This document shows, one piece after another, positions 33,305-46,400 of a stretch of 64,000 nucleotides of DNA; the stretch's first letter is position 1, and every line of letters starts with the position of its first letter. The position numbers and the translations under genes are program-made. Where the stretch lies: contig CM049307.1 in the NCBI GenBank assembly GCA_026874595.1, positions 26,884,362-26,948,361 of the forward strand, read 5' to 3'. This DNA is from Sipunculus nudus (lineage: Eukaryota; Annelida; Sipuncula; Golfingiida; Sipunculidae). The notes beneath the pieces were generated by a model that saw only the letters and a list, made by a program, of their open reading frames with translations, was not told the origin of the DNA and searched no databases.

Positions 33305-35827
33305 TCCTCTCCCCCTTTTCAAACTCAAGATCTCTTATCAAATAACGCACAATTATCGGTATTTCCTGTGTAAATAGATCAGGTTAAGTCAGTGCAATAG
33401 CGCATCTCACATTACACATTTCCCTCGATATAAACAAAATGTGACAGCCGAGAAGAAACAGTTCTTCCGGAAATTCCAATTTAGTTTATTGAATAGACAG
33501 TGCTTTGGTTTACATGCATGCATGAAAGCTCGATTTGATCGGCGCTCTTTAAGATGTTGCCAGGTTGGATTAACGAAACGTCCGCATACGAATAATGTTA
33601 TGATTAAATAAACTAACAAGAGAACGAAACTGTGGCTATAATCCTACATTTATCAGTTTCCTTTCACCGGCTACTGTTGAGGTTAAGTCTCACCGGTCCC
33701 CGACCTTGGAATGAGTAGCTGCCTAAATATCATGGCTTCTTTGTCCTTCTATTACACATTACTCCGCTGAATTGTGTTACAGTTGTTTATATCAAGGTTT
33801 TTTTAAACATGCTTGTCTTTCATATTTTTTTTTTCGTTTTTACATGTTGTGTTGGAAGAATCCGCCCCTCCATTTTAATAACTAAGAATGTACAATATGG
33901 CAGAATTCCATACAGGTTTCGGACTATATACGTGACAGGGCAAACATACGCTTCCTCTGATTTTATATGCTGGTGTTAATTAAACCCGGTAACTTCTGCA
34001 CCTGCGTACCCCGGACGTGTAATCGTCCCCATACCACGTGGGTCATACCAACGAGGAATCCCGAGATTCGCACTCATTCCCATTAAGCCCGCATATAGCG
34101 CAGCATTGGTGCAGGGACAACCAAGGAAAACCTCATCGCCTCGGCTGAGATTCGAACTCACGACCTCCCGGTTTTAAACCCTGTGCTCTACCCCAAGATC
34201 ACAGAAGCTGGTTTTTGGATCAATGTTTACTGTGTGAGTTAGACTTTTGCTGTCAAGTGGTGACACGAATCTCTGGTTATGCTGTCTCTTTTTAGTCACA
34301 TGGTATCACGTCTATCACTGAAGTCCTTCTAGCTGATCGAGTTATACCAAGTGAAATGACTGTTATTGCCAACTCGCATATAAATTCACATAAAAAATTG
34401 AGTTACATGATTCTATTTTTGTCAGATTATGGATTACTGCGTAGAATTACAACAGAATCGAGTTCTGTTGTAATTTATTCTTTATTTACTAGTATTAATT
34501 ACAACATCTTCCAAGCAGTGACATATGAACACCCTGAAACACATTGAGAATTTACAATGGACATATTTACCGTTACAGCCAGAAAACTAAAATGGCGTAT
34601 ACATTTAAAAGATTTTAAGGTAAAGCCCAGTAACGTAAACACAGCTAAAAAGCAATTATATAAAAAAGGTGTAAATGGGTAACGGCTTTTATCGTTCTTG
34701 GTGTGACAAAACCAGTGTCATATAATTTGTTATGATATATTCAAAGTGCATGCATCTGAAAAGAGCTTGATTCATGCTGATGGCTTTCAAACTAATTAAC
34801 GTGGGTCGTATATAGGCAGTCTCTGTTGACTATATTCTACTTATCAAACTTAACAAAGTTACAGAATATGCTGTGGTAATTACATATTTTTCTTGTTTAA
34901 TTTAACACTGCCATCACGTTGCCAGTAACAACTCGACTGTTACTGTGAAATATAACACTCCATAAAGCGACAGCTACTATGTCTAGGTAAAGAATAGTAA
35001 AAGTGACATGTGTACACCATTAAATGATTGATGCTCTTTAATACTCTTTTAATTAACTCGCCTTTGCTTGGCTCTTCGTCTTTATTCTTGTATTATATCA
35101 CGCTATGCGAGTCGGTATTTTCTCCGGCTGGTATTCCTGTATGCACTCATCTTGTCGATTCCGATGATGAAGTAATTATGGTGATGATCCCTCAGCTACT
35201 GAGGACAATGTTTCGCTATGCTTGAAGTGATGGTACATCCACACAATTACCCCCGTTTTCCTCCATAAAAACAGCCCGCTCAGTCTTATAACAATGTTCC
35301 AGTATAGGTACGTCTATATGTATAAGCACGCCACTGAAGCTAAGTAACCTCATTCTTGGGCAGATGAGTGAAGTGTTTTGCTCTACATACAGGACAGGAA
35401 ATTAAAACACAGTATGTATGTGAATGCAGCGCTTTCATCATGAGAGCATTTTTTTCTGATAGATGATAATGATGACGTTTATTGAAGGAGGCTCATGCTT
35501 CGCTAGCTTAGACTTTTAAGGTTTATACCTTTTGTGAATCCATTCTTTTCAGATTTGGTCACTCCTATATGACGTTATAAAAGACCCAGTCCATATCGTA
35601 TATCTTTGGAAACTACAAAGTCTTGGACACGTATGACTGATAAATATGCAAACGTTAAGTGTAAAACACGTTAAAAACAAACAGGTCTTTGGTAGCACGA
35701 CAAAATATCATCCGAAAAATAAAGAGCAACGGATTCCTCAACTACAGTCTGTATTCTATTAAAATTCCCGTGTATTTCTTTCTGGTTTGTTGTTTGTATT
35801 GTATGAGACATTCCTGATGTGAACTGA

Positions 35828-35890
<63 letters not shown>
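33305..35890. mobile_element. Copy B-specific insertion, composite
   Basis: Has no counterpart between 7945 and 7985 of copy A. Contains a SINE (33985-34205) and ends in (TA)n at 35829-35890. No element ends resolved and no coding frame recognised. Confidence 0.5.
33985..34205 (-). mobile_element. tRNA-derived SINE
   Basis: On the minus strand: TTGGGGTAGAGCACAGGG (box A), then GAGTTCGAATCTC (box B) about 35 nt later, as in a real tRNA, followed by an unrelated body to 33985. Differs from the SINE family at 2345. Confidence 0.75.
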
Positions 35891-35894
<4 letters not shown>

Positions 35895-36662
35895 ACCAAA
35901 TGACCGATATTAATCATTCTTCACACTGACGAGGCTTGTCCTCGCCGTCATTACATAAGGAACACTCCCGAGAAAGGTATTCGACACACCAGCGTACTTC
36001 TCATCAGTTGATTTATTAGTTCTCATATATTCACTTGCATGCCTTTTATATGAGCTTATGTATAAAGCCCATAGACCACAAATGATCTGTATCTAACCTT
36101 TGTTCCTTGGCCCATGACGCAACTTTCCTCAAGTTTCACTTGAATTCTTTTATAAGTTTCAAAGATATTGTGTGGGCAAACACGCAGACAGGCAGACGAT
36201 CATAGTCTTTACCAGTTTTGTTTGTTGTGGTAAGTACAAGCTACTATCGTCTGCCCTGCTTTATATACAAACACATATATGGACCTTGTTCAGCCTCATT
36301 GTTGAATTGCACCAACTAAACCATACAGGTTGCAAAAAAAATGCAAAAAAATGGTTGGGTAACTGTCTAGATTACTCGGTGACATATTAGGAAGTATTTG
36401 TGTTCTCACTGCGTGCACCCACACCCACACTAGTGTACCACTTGAAACTTGAAAACAGCGTTGGATTTGGTCAAGAATCGGACTGTAAATGATGCCTCAC
36501 AGGTTATAAAGCTTAATGTTAACTAGTGGTGGATTTACGTGTGTACGTTAGTCATCAGACAGGCATCAAGTTTAACCCGAGCAATCCGGCTAACTTTGTC
36601 CTCATGGCACGGGAAAGAGACATATTTTTAGTTATAAATATGTAAGTATCCGTTTATAATCA

Positions 36663-36667
<5 letters not shown>

Positions 36668-36700
<33 letters not shown>
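36668..36700. repeat. (TA)n microsatellite
   Basis: Short pure TA run in the copy B 5' flank; not present at the matching place in copy A. Confidence 0.9.
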
Positions 36701-36701
<1 letters not shown>

Positions 36702-37589
36702 TATATGGTACCGTAAATTTATAAGGGTTTTCTGTTCTGTCATTTCCTTTCTCCAATTAGAATTTTGCGTGGGATATAGGATTACGGTAATTTAAGTACT
36801 AGAATTTAATTCAGATATAAATTTTCATATTGTTGCCCTTGTATACGCAAGCTACTGAGCTTTGTGATCAAAGTTCATATATGGAAAATGTCTGTTATAC
36901 ATTTTTATTACCTTTCTTAATCCGAGAGTTTAACGTCTGAGTATACCGTTGTATGAGAACGGGGAGGATGTCACGGATGGGTATAGTTCCTGTACAATCA
37001 TAGGATCAGGGGCGGATCCAGGTTTTGGAAAATGGGCGTCCAACCCAGGGAGACTAATTTTTGAAAAATCCAAAATACAGGAAAAAAGGAGGTCCAAAGT
37101 AGTAAAGGATTTGATCCCCTTGCGGTGACTCTAAAGGGGTGTGTCCTGACCCCCTGGAATGCGTAATATTCCCATTAGTCTAACAGTTAAGCTGCAGATT
37201 GAGAAGAATTATGCAAAAGATGACCAGACCAAACTCTATATGTTCAGATATGAGGCCGAGCGGAATTCACCATACCTGGAAAAAATCCAAGATGGCGGCT
37301 AAGATGGCCACCGAAATATAAAATACGAATACAGCCGGTTATATTTGTCCTAAGGTCGGGAAATTCACTTAGAAGGGTTTCAGGTCTGTACTATGAATTT
37401 GTTAGTGAAGTCTGATTTATTTTTTGGTATTGAAATTGTGCAAAAATTCCCCCTTTTTTGCCAGCACATCTAAAGGTAAAATGTATTTGTTGATTACATT
37501 GCTGAAATTAAATTTATTGGTTAATTTTAAGTATTTGAACACAATGTCTCTTTCAATGTTATGAAAAGGACAGTCGATTGGTTAAACGA

Positions 37590-37745
37590 TCGAATCTCTT
37601 CACTGGCGACCAAGTTTCTGTCCCCGATGTTGCTATGAGAGTGGGTTGTAGTGGTCCATACAGAGACTTTTTTCGTGTCCTCTGATACCATCCACCACTT
37701 CGCCATCCGAGCCACGGAAAGTGCCTTGTAGTAGTTATTATAACC
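37590..37745 (+). mobile_element. SINE fragment
   Basis: GAGAGTGGGTTGTAGTGG, a diverged middle and ATCCGAGCCACGGAAAGTG match the SINE at 2345-2562 and the fragment at 3121-3250. Lies 17 bp before a solo LTR. Confidence 0.6.
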
Positions 37746-37761
37746 AGTAGTATAATATATG

Positions 37762-38802
37762 TGTAACACCCCGGTCGTATAGGTACGGATTGGCGGTGTC
37801 TTAGAGGGTTGGGCTGCACTACCAACAACACCGTGGTGGGAAACTGGTTTATTGCGAAATCTGAAAAACGCATCACACCACTTTGACTGACTCGCTGCCA
37901 AGTCTCGAAATATTATATTCATATGATACATTACATATATGTCATGAGTCATTACCTTATAATATACAAATTATACAAAATTACAAGATTCGACATGAGT
38001 CATTACCTTATAACATACAATATTACATGATTATACATAATTACAAGATTCGGCATGAATACTAGAGGCTGACAACGATATCAGTTACAAGCGTCGTCGA
38101 AATAGCTTATTCTTGCGTAGTTGCCCTATACACCACTTGGTACGAGATAACTGGTTAAAATTATCCATCAACGATCAAATAAATAAATAATGTGATTTAT
38201 CCAACAGTTGTAATAAATTTACGTTACATGACTATGGTACTTTACAGCTAAAGAACTTTTCAACGTACAAGAAATACATACACGTACCTGAAAAACGCTT
38301 TGACTGACTCGCTGCCAAGTGACGTGGGTTAAACATTTTGGCGGCAAGACGAGAGACATGCTATTCCTATGTAAATTAGATGGTTACACAAATATACAGT
38401 ACAGTTCGTTAGCCTCCTACGTTTAGGTTTACACATTGCAGAATAACCAATAAACAAAAATGGAGGTACCCAAGAATAACTTGGGTTCGAATATAAATAT
38501 AAAATTTAGTGAATGACGAGGTCATACATATAGCTCAACGTGGGCCACTAATACATCAAACTAGGCCTACATTGCACACAAGATAAAACGTTACAAAGTA
38601 CCAATAACATGAAGATAACAGGAGTATATCATTTCCGATAACAGAGCAGTCTTATATACAGTTAGGTTGTTTGTCCCAACCTGTGTGAAAACAGAATTAC
38701 ATCTGTTCTGACGACCTATTACATGTACCGTATAAGTGACTACATTAATCAAACCTGTTGTATTTGACTAAACAAGGCTTACATAAATCACACCCTGTTA
38801 CA
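37762..38802 (+). mobile_element. Solo LTR of a Gypsy-like retrotransposon
   Basis: 1041 bp starting TGTAACACCCCGG and ending ACCCTGTTACA, flanked by TATG on both sides (37758-37761, 38803-38806). No internal region, primer site or coding frame remains, as expected after LTR-LTR recombination. It holds an internal duplication of about 55 bp (CATGAGTCATTACCTTATAA at 37941 and 37994). Confidence 0.7.
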
Positions 38803-38829
38803 TATGTAAAAGAAATTTTATTTGTTTAT

Positions 38830-41590
38830 AAGTTAATGGCTCTTTTGCCTTTAGTTGACGGTGTAGCTACCAGACTCTGTTTGCATAAAGACAGAATCAG
38901 TACATTATATATTTAGAGGCTCACAACATTATGCTGTAGGCCTCGCTTTCTTTTAAAATGATAGATTTAGGGATGTTGTTTCACTTTCTACTGAATGAGA
39001 ATGAAGTTATTCGTATGATTAAGATGGTATGTTGTTAGAAAAAGTCATAACCTATCGTTAAGACATTAGATAAAATCTCTTGGTTTGTGGCGAGATTTCA
39101 CCGTTATGCAATTGAGACATCGACGTTGTTTGAATCGGCGACCTACAAACACGTCCTTAACCACGAGGCGACGTTCTTACCCCGTATATGCTATCTTTGT
39201 ACTGTGGTAATGGTGTATGACAGAATCTGGACACTTATAGACACTTCTGCAGTTTGCCGTTTACCTGCTTCTTAGGTATTATGGGTTATGATCCTTACCA
39301 ATAAGCGAACTTTCCAAGTGTTGGCTTGGAATATTTCGTTTGCTCACATAATGCACACTTTTAATAAATGTTATGATAATTAGAAATAAGGAATATTTGC
39401 TTCATTTATTGAAATAGTTTATCTTCATTTGCACAGAATGCAAAATTGTAGATCGCACTGAACCCTGCACGTAAGATAAAAAGAACCGATTGTTAGAAAG
39501 TTGGAATTGTGGGCGTTTTACCAGAAGAAAAACGCTCTTGTCCTTCAAAATCTAAAAGAAAATATTCAGGCACAGGTTCCAAAATTGCTGGAAATATTAC
39601 AAAAAAATTAAATAAACTGTTCTGTTCAGTAACAATATTCAGAAGTAGTCTATTTTCATTAATGTATGTTCACTTGATGAAGCGAGTGCTATGAAATACA
39701 AGTTTCCAAAGCATTCTGCATTTTGGCATAAAACTAACATACACTGTCTTGAACCTGAGGGTGCATTATCTTTTTCAGACTTGTTATGTGAATTGGACTC
39801 TATATCTTCCGCCTTGTTATACCATTTTCTTGGCATCCATCAATGAAAGATCAGATGGCTTGAACCTGGCAGTACCGACTCATACATGTGGTGAATATTT
39901 CTAACAATATATGCATGTACTACATGAATCTAGCAATGTGCATAATATCAGCGAATGAAAGTATTTTGTTGACACCAACGCATTATGCAAAGTGAATTCT
40001 AATGGCAACTCGTTGGGAAGGAACAAGTTTTATGTTACACAAAATAGCATCACAGCTAAGGGAAGTGATACTTTACTGACACATGTTGGTTCTTTCATAC
40101 GAGCATACAGTCTAAAGTCTGCATCATCACCATATCACAAAAGTAGTAATGTGCATGAGTGTTATATCATGCATTCATCACCATATATAGTACAAAGGCA
40201 GCATACAGCAATAGGTTGCGCACCCCTAATGTGTGTTGATTCTGTTTTCATGCCAACAAACAGTATAAAAGCCATCACTTCATGGCAAAAGTAGCTTAGA
40301 ATCTATACAGCAAAGAGGCATGAGCTCCTACATAAGCGCGTATCTTGTCATGCAAACATGAAGTCTAAATAAATTAAAAATAAAAGTCTTTCCTTTTATA
40401 CAGACATGGCGTTCAAATGAATGTAACTAGTACATGTAAATTAAATTTCAGCGGAACTATTTGATATTTTTAATTGCATAAATAAAGATTAACATGAATG
40501 TTTAGTTGATGGTAAAATTTTATGTTTGTAGATTTTAAAAAGTCCTAACTTTTCTTCACGGATATATCCAGCTCCCACTTTGATACCAGACAGGATACCT
40601 AAGTTTCTTTCATCCTTTTCCTCTGCAAAGTAAATTAATTCCATTATTAGCGTGCAAATAAAGGGATATTAAACAGAGGGAATCAGATATGAAATATTAA
40701 CGTAATAAAATCTACCCCAGCAAATGACCTTGGGCGCCAGTGGAGATAGCCGAGCGTTTTACAGATCGATTGTCCATTCCATTACATTGAAACAGACATT
40801 GGGCTCAAATATGTAAAATTAAAATATATGTTAAATGTCAGCACAGTTGGATTTATGCATTTGATATTTCCCAATTACACTAACAATGGTTTATATGAAT
40901 GCTAATCGTAAAATCTAATTACATGTATGTAGGTTTCAAATATTTTAATGATTAGTGTTTACGGACATATCAAGTTCAATCCTAATTTTATTCCAGATTT
41001 CAGATAATTGTTTGCACCCTTCACCACTTCAAAGCAACTGCATTTGTTAGCATGCAAATAAAGGGGAAGTAAAACGAAGAAAGGAAGAAATATTGCAATT
41101 AAAACTGTTCTACAATTAAAGCATCCAAATGCATGACAAAGCAGACAAACCTATGCCAGCAAATGACACTTTCATTTGACTACGATCAAAATGTATGCGA
41201 CTACTGTGCAGAACTCAACAAATATATATATAATGTTTGCTGTCCATTTTACAAGTAAACAAAGGCAAATTTAGGACAATTTCTATATAAACAAATGCAG
41301 GATTCATTCACAGAGCCTTTTAACACACTTCAACACCTTATAAATGAATTGATCGACCTCTCAAACATAGAAATAGTGCATTTGGAAAGCATTCTAGGAC
41401 AAATATAACCGAATGTATTGATATTTTATAATCCGGCTGCGATCTTCGCCACCATCTTGGATTTTGACCATGATGAGACGAACTCTGCTTGGCCCTATAT
41501 CTGAAAATGTTGACTATGGTCTTGCCAACTATTATGCCAAGTTTCATGCTTCTTTCACTTTTTGCACAATTCTTCTCTTAACAGCTAGAC
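38830..41590. repeat. Dispersed repeat D copies in copy B
   Basis: 39500-41170 is an inverted match to 2640-4430. 38840-38980 and 40130-40310 form an inverted pair of the same block. A tandem pair with about 410-bp spacing is seen at 40560-40730 and 40975-41165. No gene recognised. Confidence 0.5.
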
Positions 41591-41599
41591 TAAAACAGT

Positions 41600-43216
41600 G
41601 ACTTCGTTTTAAGTTCCTGTTCCTCGTGTATAAGCGACATCTTACCAGTCGATACAACCAAATAAAAACAACATCAATCTAGTTTGTTTCCTTTACTTTT
41701 CAGGATGAGCTCGGATCTTGGCATAGATCCTGTCTATCTGTGGCAAAAAACAGATGCTTCCTGTAATTCATGATACAATTGGAGGTTCAATATGTTCGAT
41801 GCGTTATCAACAGTAAACACTTATGCATTATGTGATACAAAGCTTAAGTCTTTGATGATATCGCATTACTGTAGGGGTATTATGGTACAGCACAGTAACC
41901 CCAGCCCAAACCTTGTCCCATGTCTCCGTCCTGCCTGTTATAATTATACAGCATATATAGGGCCTCAACCTAAGTCCATTTTCAGTGTTGCATGTTATAA
42001 GCGCAAAATTTTACATCAGCTCGACCCCAATGCATTCTCTGTAAATTTTGTTGTAAATATATAGCATGATTCCTCAACCCAACTCAATGTCTTAACGTTG
42101 AAAGTTGTAAATAAACTGACCCAGTCGGTATGAACTTAAATATGGCTATATGGCAAAATCCATGACAGATACTGCCACCTGACGGCAAAGTGTATAACTG
42201 TTTCTCGGGTGTCATACTTGCTAACTGAAAATTGGTACACATGCATAGGCCGTCAGAGAAATTATGTGCATGGCATAAAGAAAGCATCATCTACATAACA
42301 GTAAACATTTTAAAATTGAAAAAGCCTCTGCTCATAAAATCTGTGGCATAAAATTTTAACTTCTAGAAAGATAGCGAAGAATTATTGTAGTCCTATGAGT
42401 AGTTATGAGTAGTCCTGTCATAAATCATTAAAAAATGTGGAGTCACTAAAGATTATAGATCATCAGCTTCAAAATATTAAAAAAAATAAAATAAAAACCT
42501 TTTCGTGAAAATTCTCTCAGCCTCTAACAATTCACTTGAAGTGTCATTCCACCAAAGTAACATTCCGACGGGTTTATCGAATTTTAGAACCCCTACATAT
42601 TACAGCCATCTGTTTTCCTGCCTTTTTTGTAGAATTTGTGTAATTTCTGCCTTACTCTAGGTAGATATGAACGAACTGTAGCTAATTTTTGTCACGAGAA
42701 ATTCTTATAACACCTCTATGAAGGAAATATAAACTTATTCATCTACAAGCTGCCTTTAACACGGTCCATGTCAAATGTTGTCGACTAATGGAATTAAACC
42801 GTGGTTGAACTGAGCATGCGCGGAAGTTGACAGATAATTAGGTATTTTTAGTGAGAGCATTTAAAGAACCGCCATCTTAGGTCATGTGCAAAGCGATGGT
42901 TCGTAATATTATCACCCATTTTCCTTAATAGCCCTGTTTAGATAACGATCTGCGGGCATTATAGTGACCCCACATGTTTTAAACACCAAAATGTAAACAG
43001 TACCTTCCAGCTTCTGCACAAGGAGATCTGTGCTTTTTTTGGCTTACTTAAAAAAAGGTATAAGAGACTGTTAAATACGTGTCAGATATTTAAATAGAAC
43101 ACTTTAACTTAATACGTGTTGCGTAATCTTGCTCGGTCAAATCTGTGACATATTTTATTTTGTGTGGCCTCCTCTCCTCACAAATTCATTAGTTTCTCCT
43201 TTTCTTTTAAACGTAG
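41600..43216. other. 5' flank of receptor copy B
   Basis: Collinear with 9440-10989. Holds the broken counterpart of the 9554-9832 frame, GAGCATGCGCG (42822-42832) and a YY1-like CCGCCATCTT (42869-42878). Exon 1 not found. Confidence 0.45.
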
Positions 43217-43446
43217 GCTCATGACATGCGCCAACTCACAGACAAACTCCAGTCAGTGGACGACGTCCGCAACCACGGAGCCGTATACACCGCGACCAGT
43301 AACGGACACGGAAACGGTGGTCGCTCTACAGGACAGTTCCACCACGGAGTCGTACTCACGGCGACCAGTAACGGACACAGAGACGGTGGTCGCTCTACTG
43401 GACAGTCCGGCCTACGACAAGTTTGTCCGACCCAACGAAAAAGAAG
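43217..43446 (+). CDS. Receptor copy B, exon 2, with internal duplication
   Basis: Acceptor AAACGTAG, donor G|GTACGT. Begins LMTCANSQTNSS and ends YDKFVRPNEKE. Two tandem 23-codon units, 43272-43340 and 43341-43409, both carry RPVTDTETVVAL; copy A has one. The linker before the ligand-binding domain is therefore longer in copy B. Confidence 0.7.
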
Positions 43447-46400
43447 GTACGTCCTTCATGTAATAGACTTTTTTCTACATATTTTAAATGATGTTAAAAA
43501 TATGTAATATGTGATAAAATCTCGAACATTATCGTGCAACAATGATAATAATCAGCCGACAGATATTTGTGAACCTGATGAGTTCTGTACTTTACTTTTC
43601 CTGACAGCCGACAGAGGGCAACATCAACCGGCAGGTTCATTGTGGTGCTTCTATTTTTCCTCGAGTCCAACCGGCTCTTAATAACATACTGGAGTAACCA
43701 GTATTGAATCCAGATCCCCTCTACAGAATTTTGTTAAACTTATACATTAGAAAGGGACAACATTAATGTTGTTTTATTTTGTAGATACTAATGTATAGTT
43801 CAACTTATGATACGTAGTCACGAGATACAGTTACATCTTTTGTCATCTTTCTTTAAGGATTTTTTTTCAGAATTTTGAAATCCCAGCAAACTCAGATATT
43901 TACACATGATTAATACAGAATTTACTTAAGGTGACAAACTTATAATTTATTAACACAACTTTATTTAAGAATATGTTTTTCGGAGACTCATATATTCTTA
44001 AAACATTGAAAATGTTATTTTTTTTTTTGCAGAATTTTCTTCCATTTTTTTAGGTGACATTGATGCATGTTTTCGCTCAAGACAGTTTGTTTTTCTTTTA
44101 CTTCAGACCTACCGACCACGATGAATGGTTAGGTCGTCTTTTCCTTCAGATAAACCGTCCACGGTGTATTGACAGGTTGTCTTTTTTTTCAGATATACCG
44201 AACACGGTGTATTGACAGGTTGTCTTTTCTTTCAGATATACCGACCACGGTGTATTGACAGGATGTCTTTTTTTTCAGATATACCGAACACGGTGTATTG
44301 ACAGGTTGTCTTTTTTTCAGATATACCGACCACGGTGTATTGACAGGTTGTCTATTTTTCAGATATACCGACCACGGTGTATTGACAGGTTGTCTTTTTT
44401 TCAGATATACCTACAACGGTGTATTGACAGGTTGTCTTTCCTTCAGATAAACTGACCACGGTGTATTGACAGGTTGTCTTTTTTTTCAGATAAATCGACC
44501 ACGGTGTATTGACAGGTTGTCTTTTCCTTCAGATATACAGACCACGGTGTATTGACAGGTTGTCTTTTTTTTTCAGATATACCAAACACGGTGTATTGGC
44601 AGGTTGTCTTTTCTTTCAGATATACAGACCACGGTGTATTGACAGGTTGTCTTTTTTTTCAGAAAAACTGGCCACGGTGTATTGACTGGTTGTCTTTTAT
44701 TTAGATATACTTACCACGGTGTATTGACAGGTTGTCTTTTCCTTCAGATAAACTGACCACGGTGTATTGACAGTTTGTCTTTTCTTTCAGATATACCGAC
44801 CACGGTGTATTGACAGGATGTCTTTTTTTCAGATATACCGAACACGGTGTATTGACAGGTTGTCTTTTCCTTCAGATATACCGACCACGGTGTATTGACA
44901 GGTTGTCTTTTTTTCAGAAAAACTGACCGCGGTGTATTGACAGGTTGTCTTTTTTTCAGATATACCGAACACGGTGTATTGGCAGGTTGTCTTTTCTTTC
45001 AGATATACAGACCACGGTGTATTGACAGGTTGTCTTTTTTTTTCAGAAAAACTGGCCACGGTGTATTGACTGGTTGTCTTTTATTTAGATATACTTACCA
45101 CGGTGTATTGACAGGTTGTCTTTTCCTTCAGATAAACTGACCACGGTGTATTGACAGTTTGTCTTTTTTTTCAGATAAATCGACCACGGTGTATTGACAG
45201 GTTGTCTTTTCCTTCAGATATACAGACCACGGTGTATTGACAGGTTGTCTTTTTTTTTTCAGATATACCGAACACGGTGTATTGGCAGGTTGTCTTTTCT
45301 TTCAGATATACAGACCACGGTGTATTGACAGGTTGTCTTTTTTTCAGAAAAACTGGCCACGGTGTATTGACTGGTTGTCTTTTATTTAGATATACTTACC
45401 ACGGTGTATTGACAGGTTGTCTTTTCCTTCAGATAAACTGACCACGGTGTATTGACAGTTTGTCTTTTCTTTCAGATATACCGACCACGGTGTATTGACA
45501 GGATGTCTTTTTTTCAGATATACCGAACACGGTGTATTGACAGGTTGTCTTTTCCTTCAGATATACCGACCACGGTGTATTGACAGGTTGTCTTTTTTTC
45601 AGAAAAACTGACCGCGGTGTATTGACAGGTTGTCTTTTTTTCAGATATACCGAACACGGTGTATTGGCAGGTTGTCTTTTCTTTCAGATATACAGACCAC
45701 GGTGTATTGACAGGTTGTCTTTTTTTTCAGAAAAACTGGCCACGGTGTATTGACTGGTTGTCTTTTATTTAGATATACTTACCACGGTGTATTGACAGGT
45801 TGTCTTTTCCTTCAGATAAACTGACCACGGTGTATTGACAGTTTGTCTTTTCTTTCAGATATACCGACCACGGTGTATTGACAGGATGTCTTTTTTTTCA
45901 GATATACCGAACACGGTGTATTGACAGGTTGTCTTTTCCTTCAGATATACCGACCACGGTGTATTGACAGGTTGTCTTTTTTTTCAGAAAAACTGACCGC
46001 GGTGTATTGAGAGGTTGTCTTTTTTTCAGATATACCGACCACGGTGTATTGACAGGTTGTCTTTTTTTCAGATATACCGACCACGGTGTATTGACAGGCT
46101 GTCTTTTTTTTCAGATATTCCGAACACGGTGTATTGACAGGTTGTCTTTTTTTCAGATATACCGACCACGGTGTATTGACAGGTTGTCTTTTTTTTCAGA
46201 TAAACCGTCCACGGTGTATTGACAGGTTGTCTTTTTTTTCAGATATACCGAACACGGTGTACTGACAGATTGTCTTTTTTCAGATATACCGAACACGGTG
46301 TATTGACAGGTTGTCTTTTCCTTCAGATAAACTGACCACGGTGTATTGACAGGTTGTATTTTTTTTTCAGATAAACCGACCACGGTGTATTGACAGGTTG

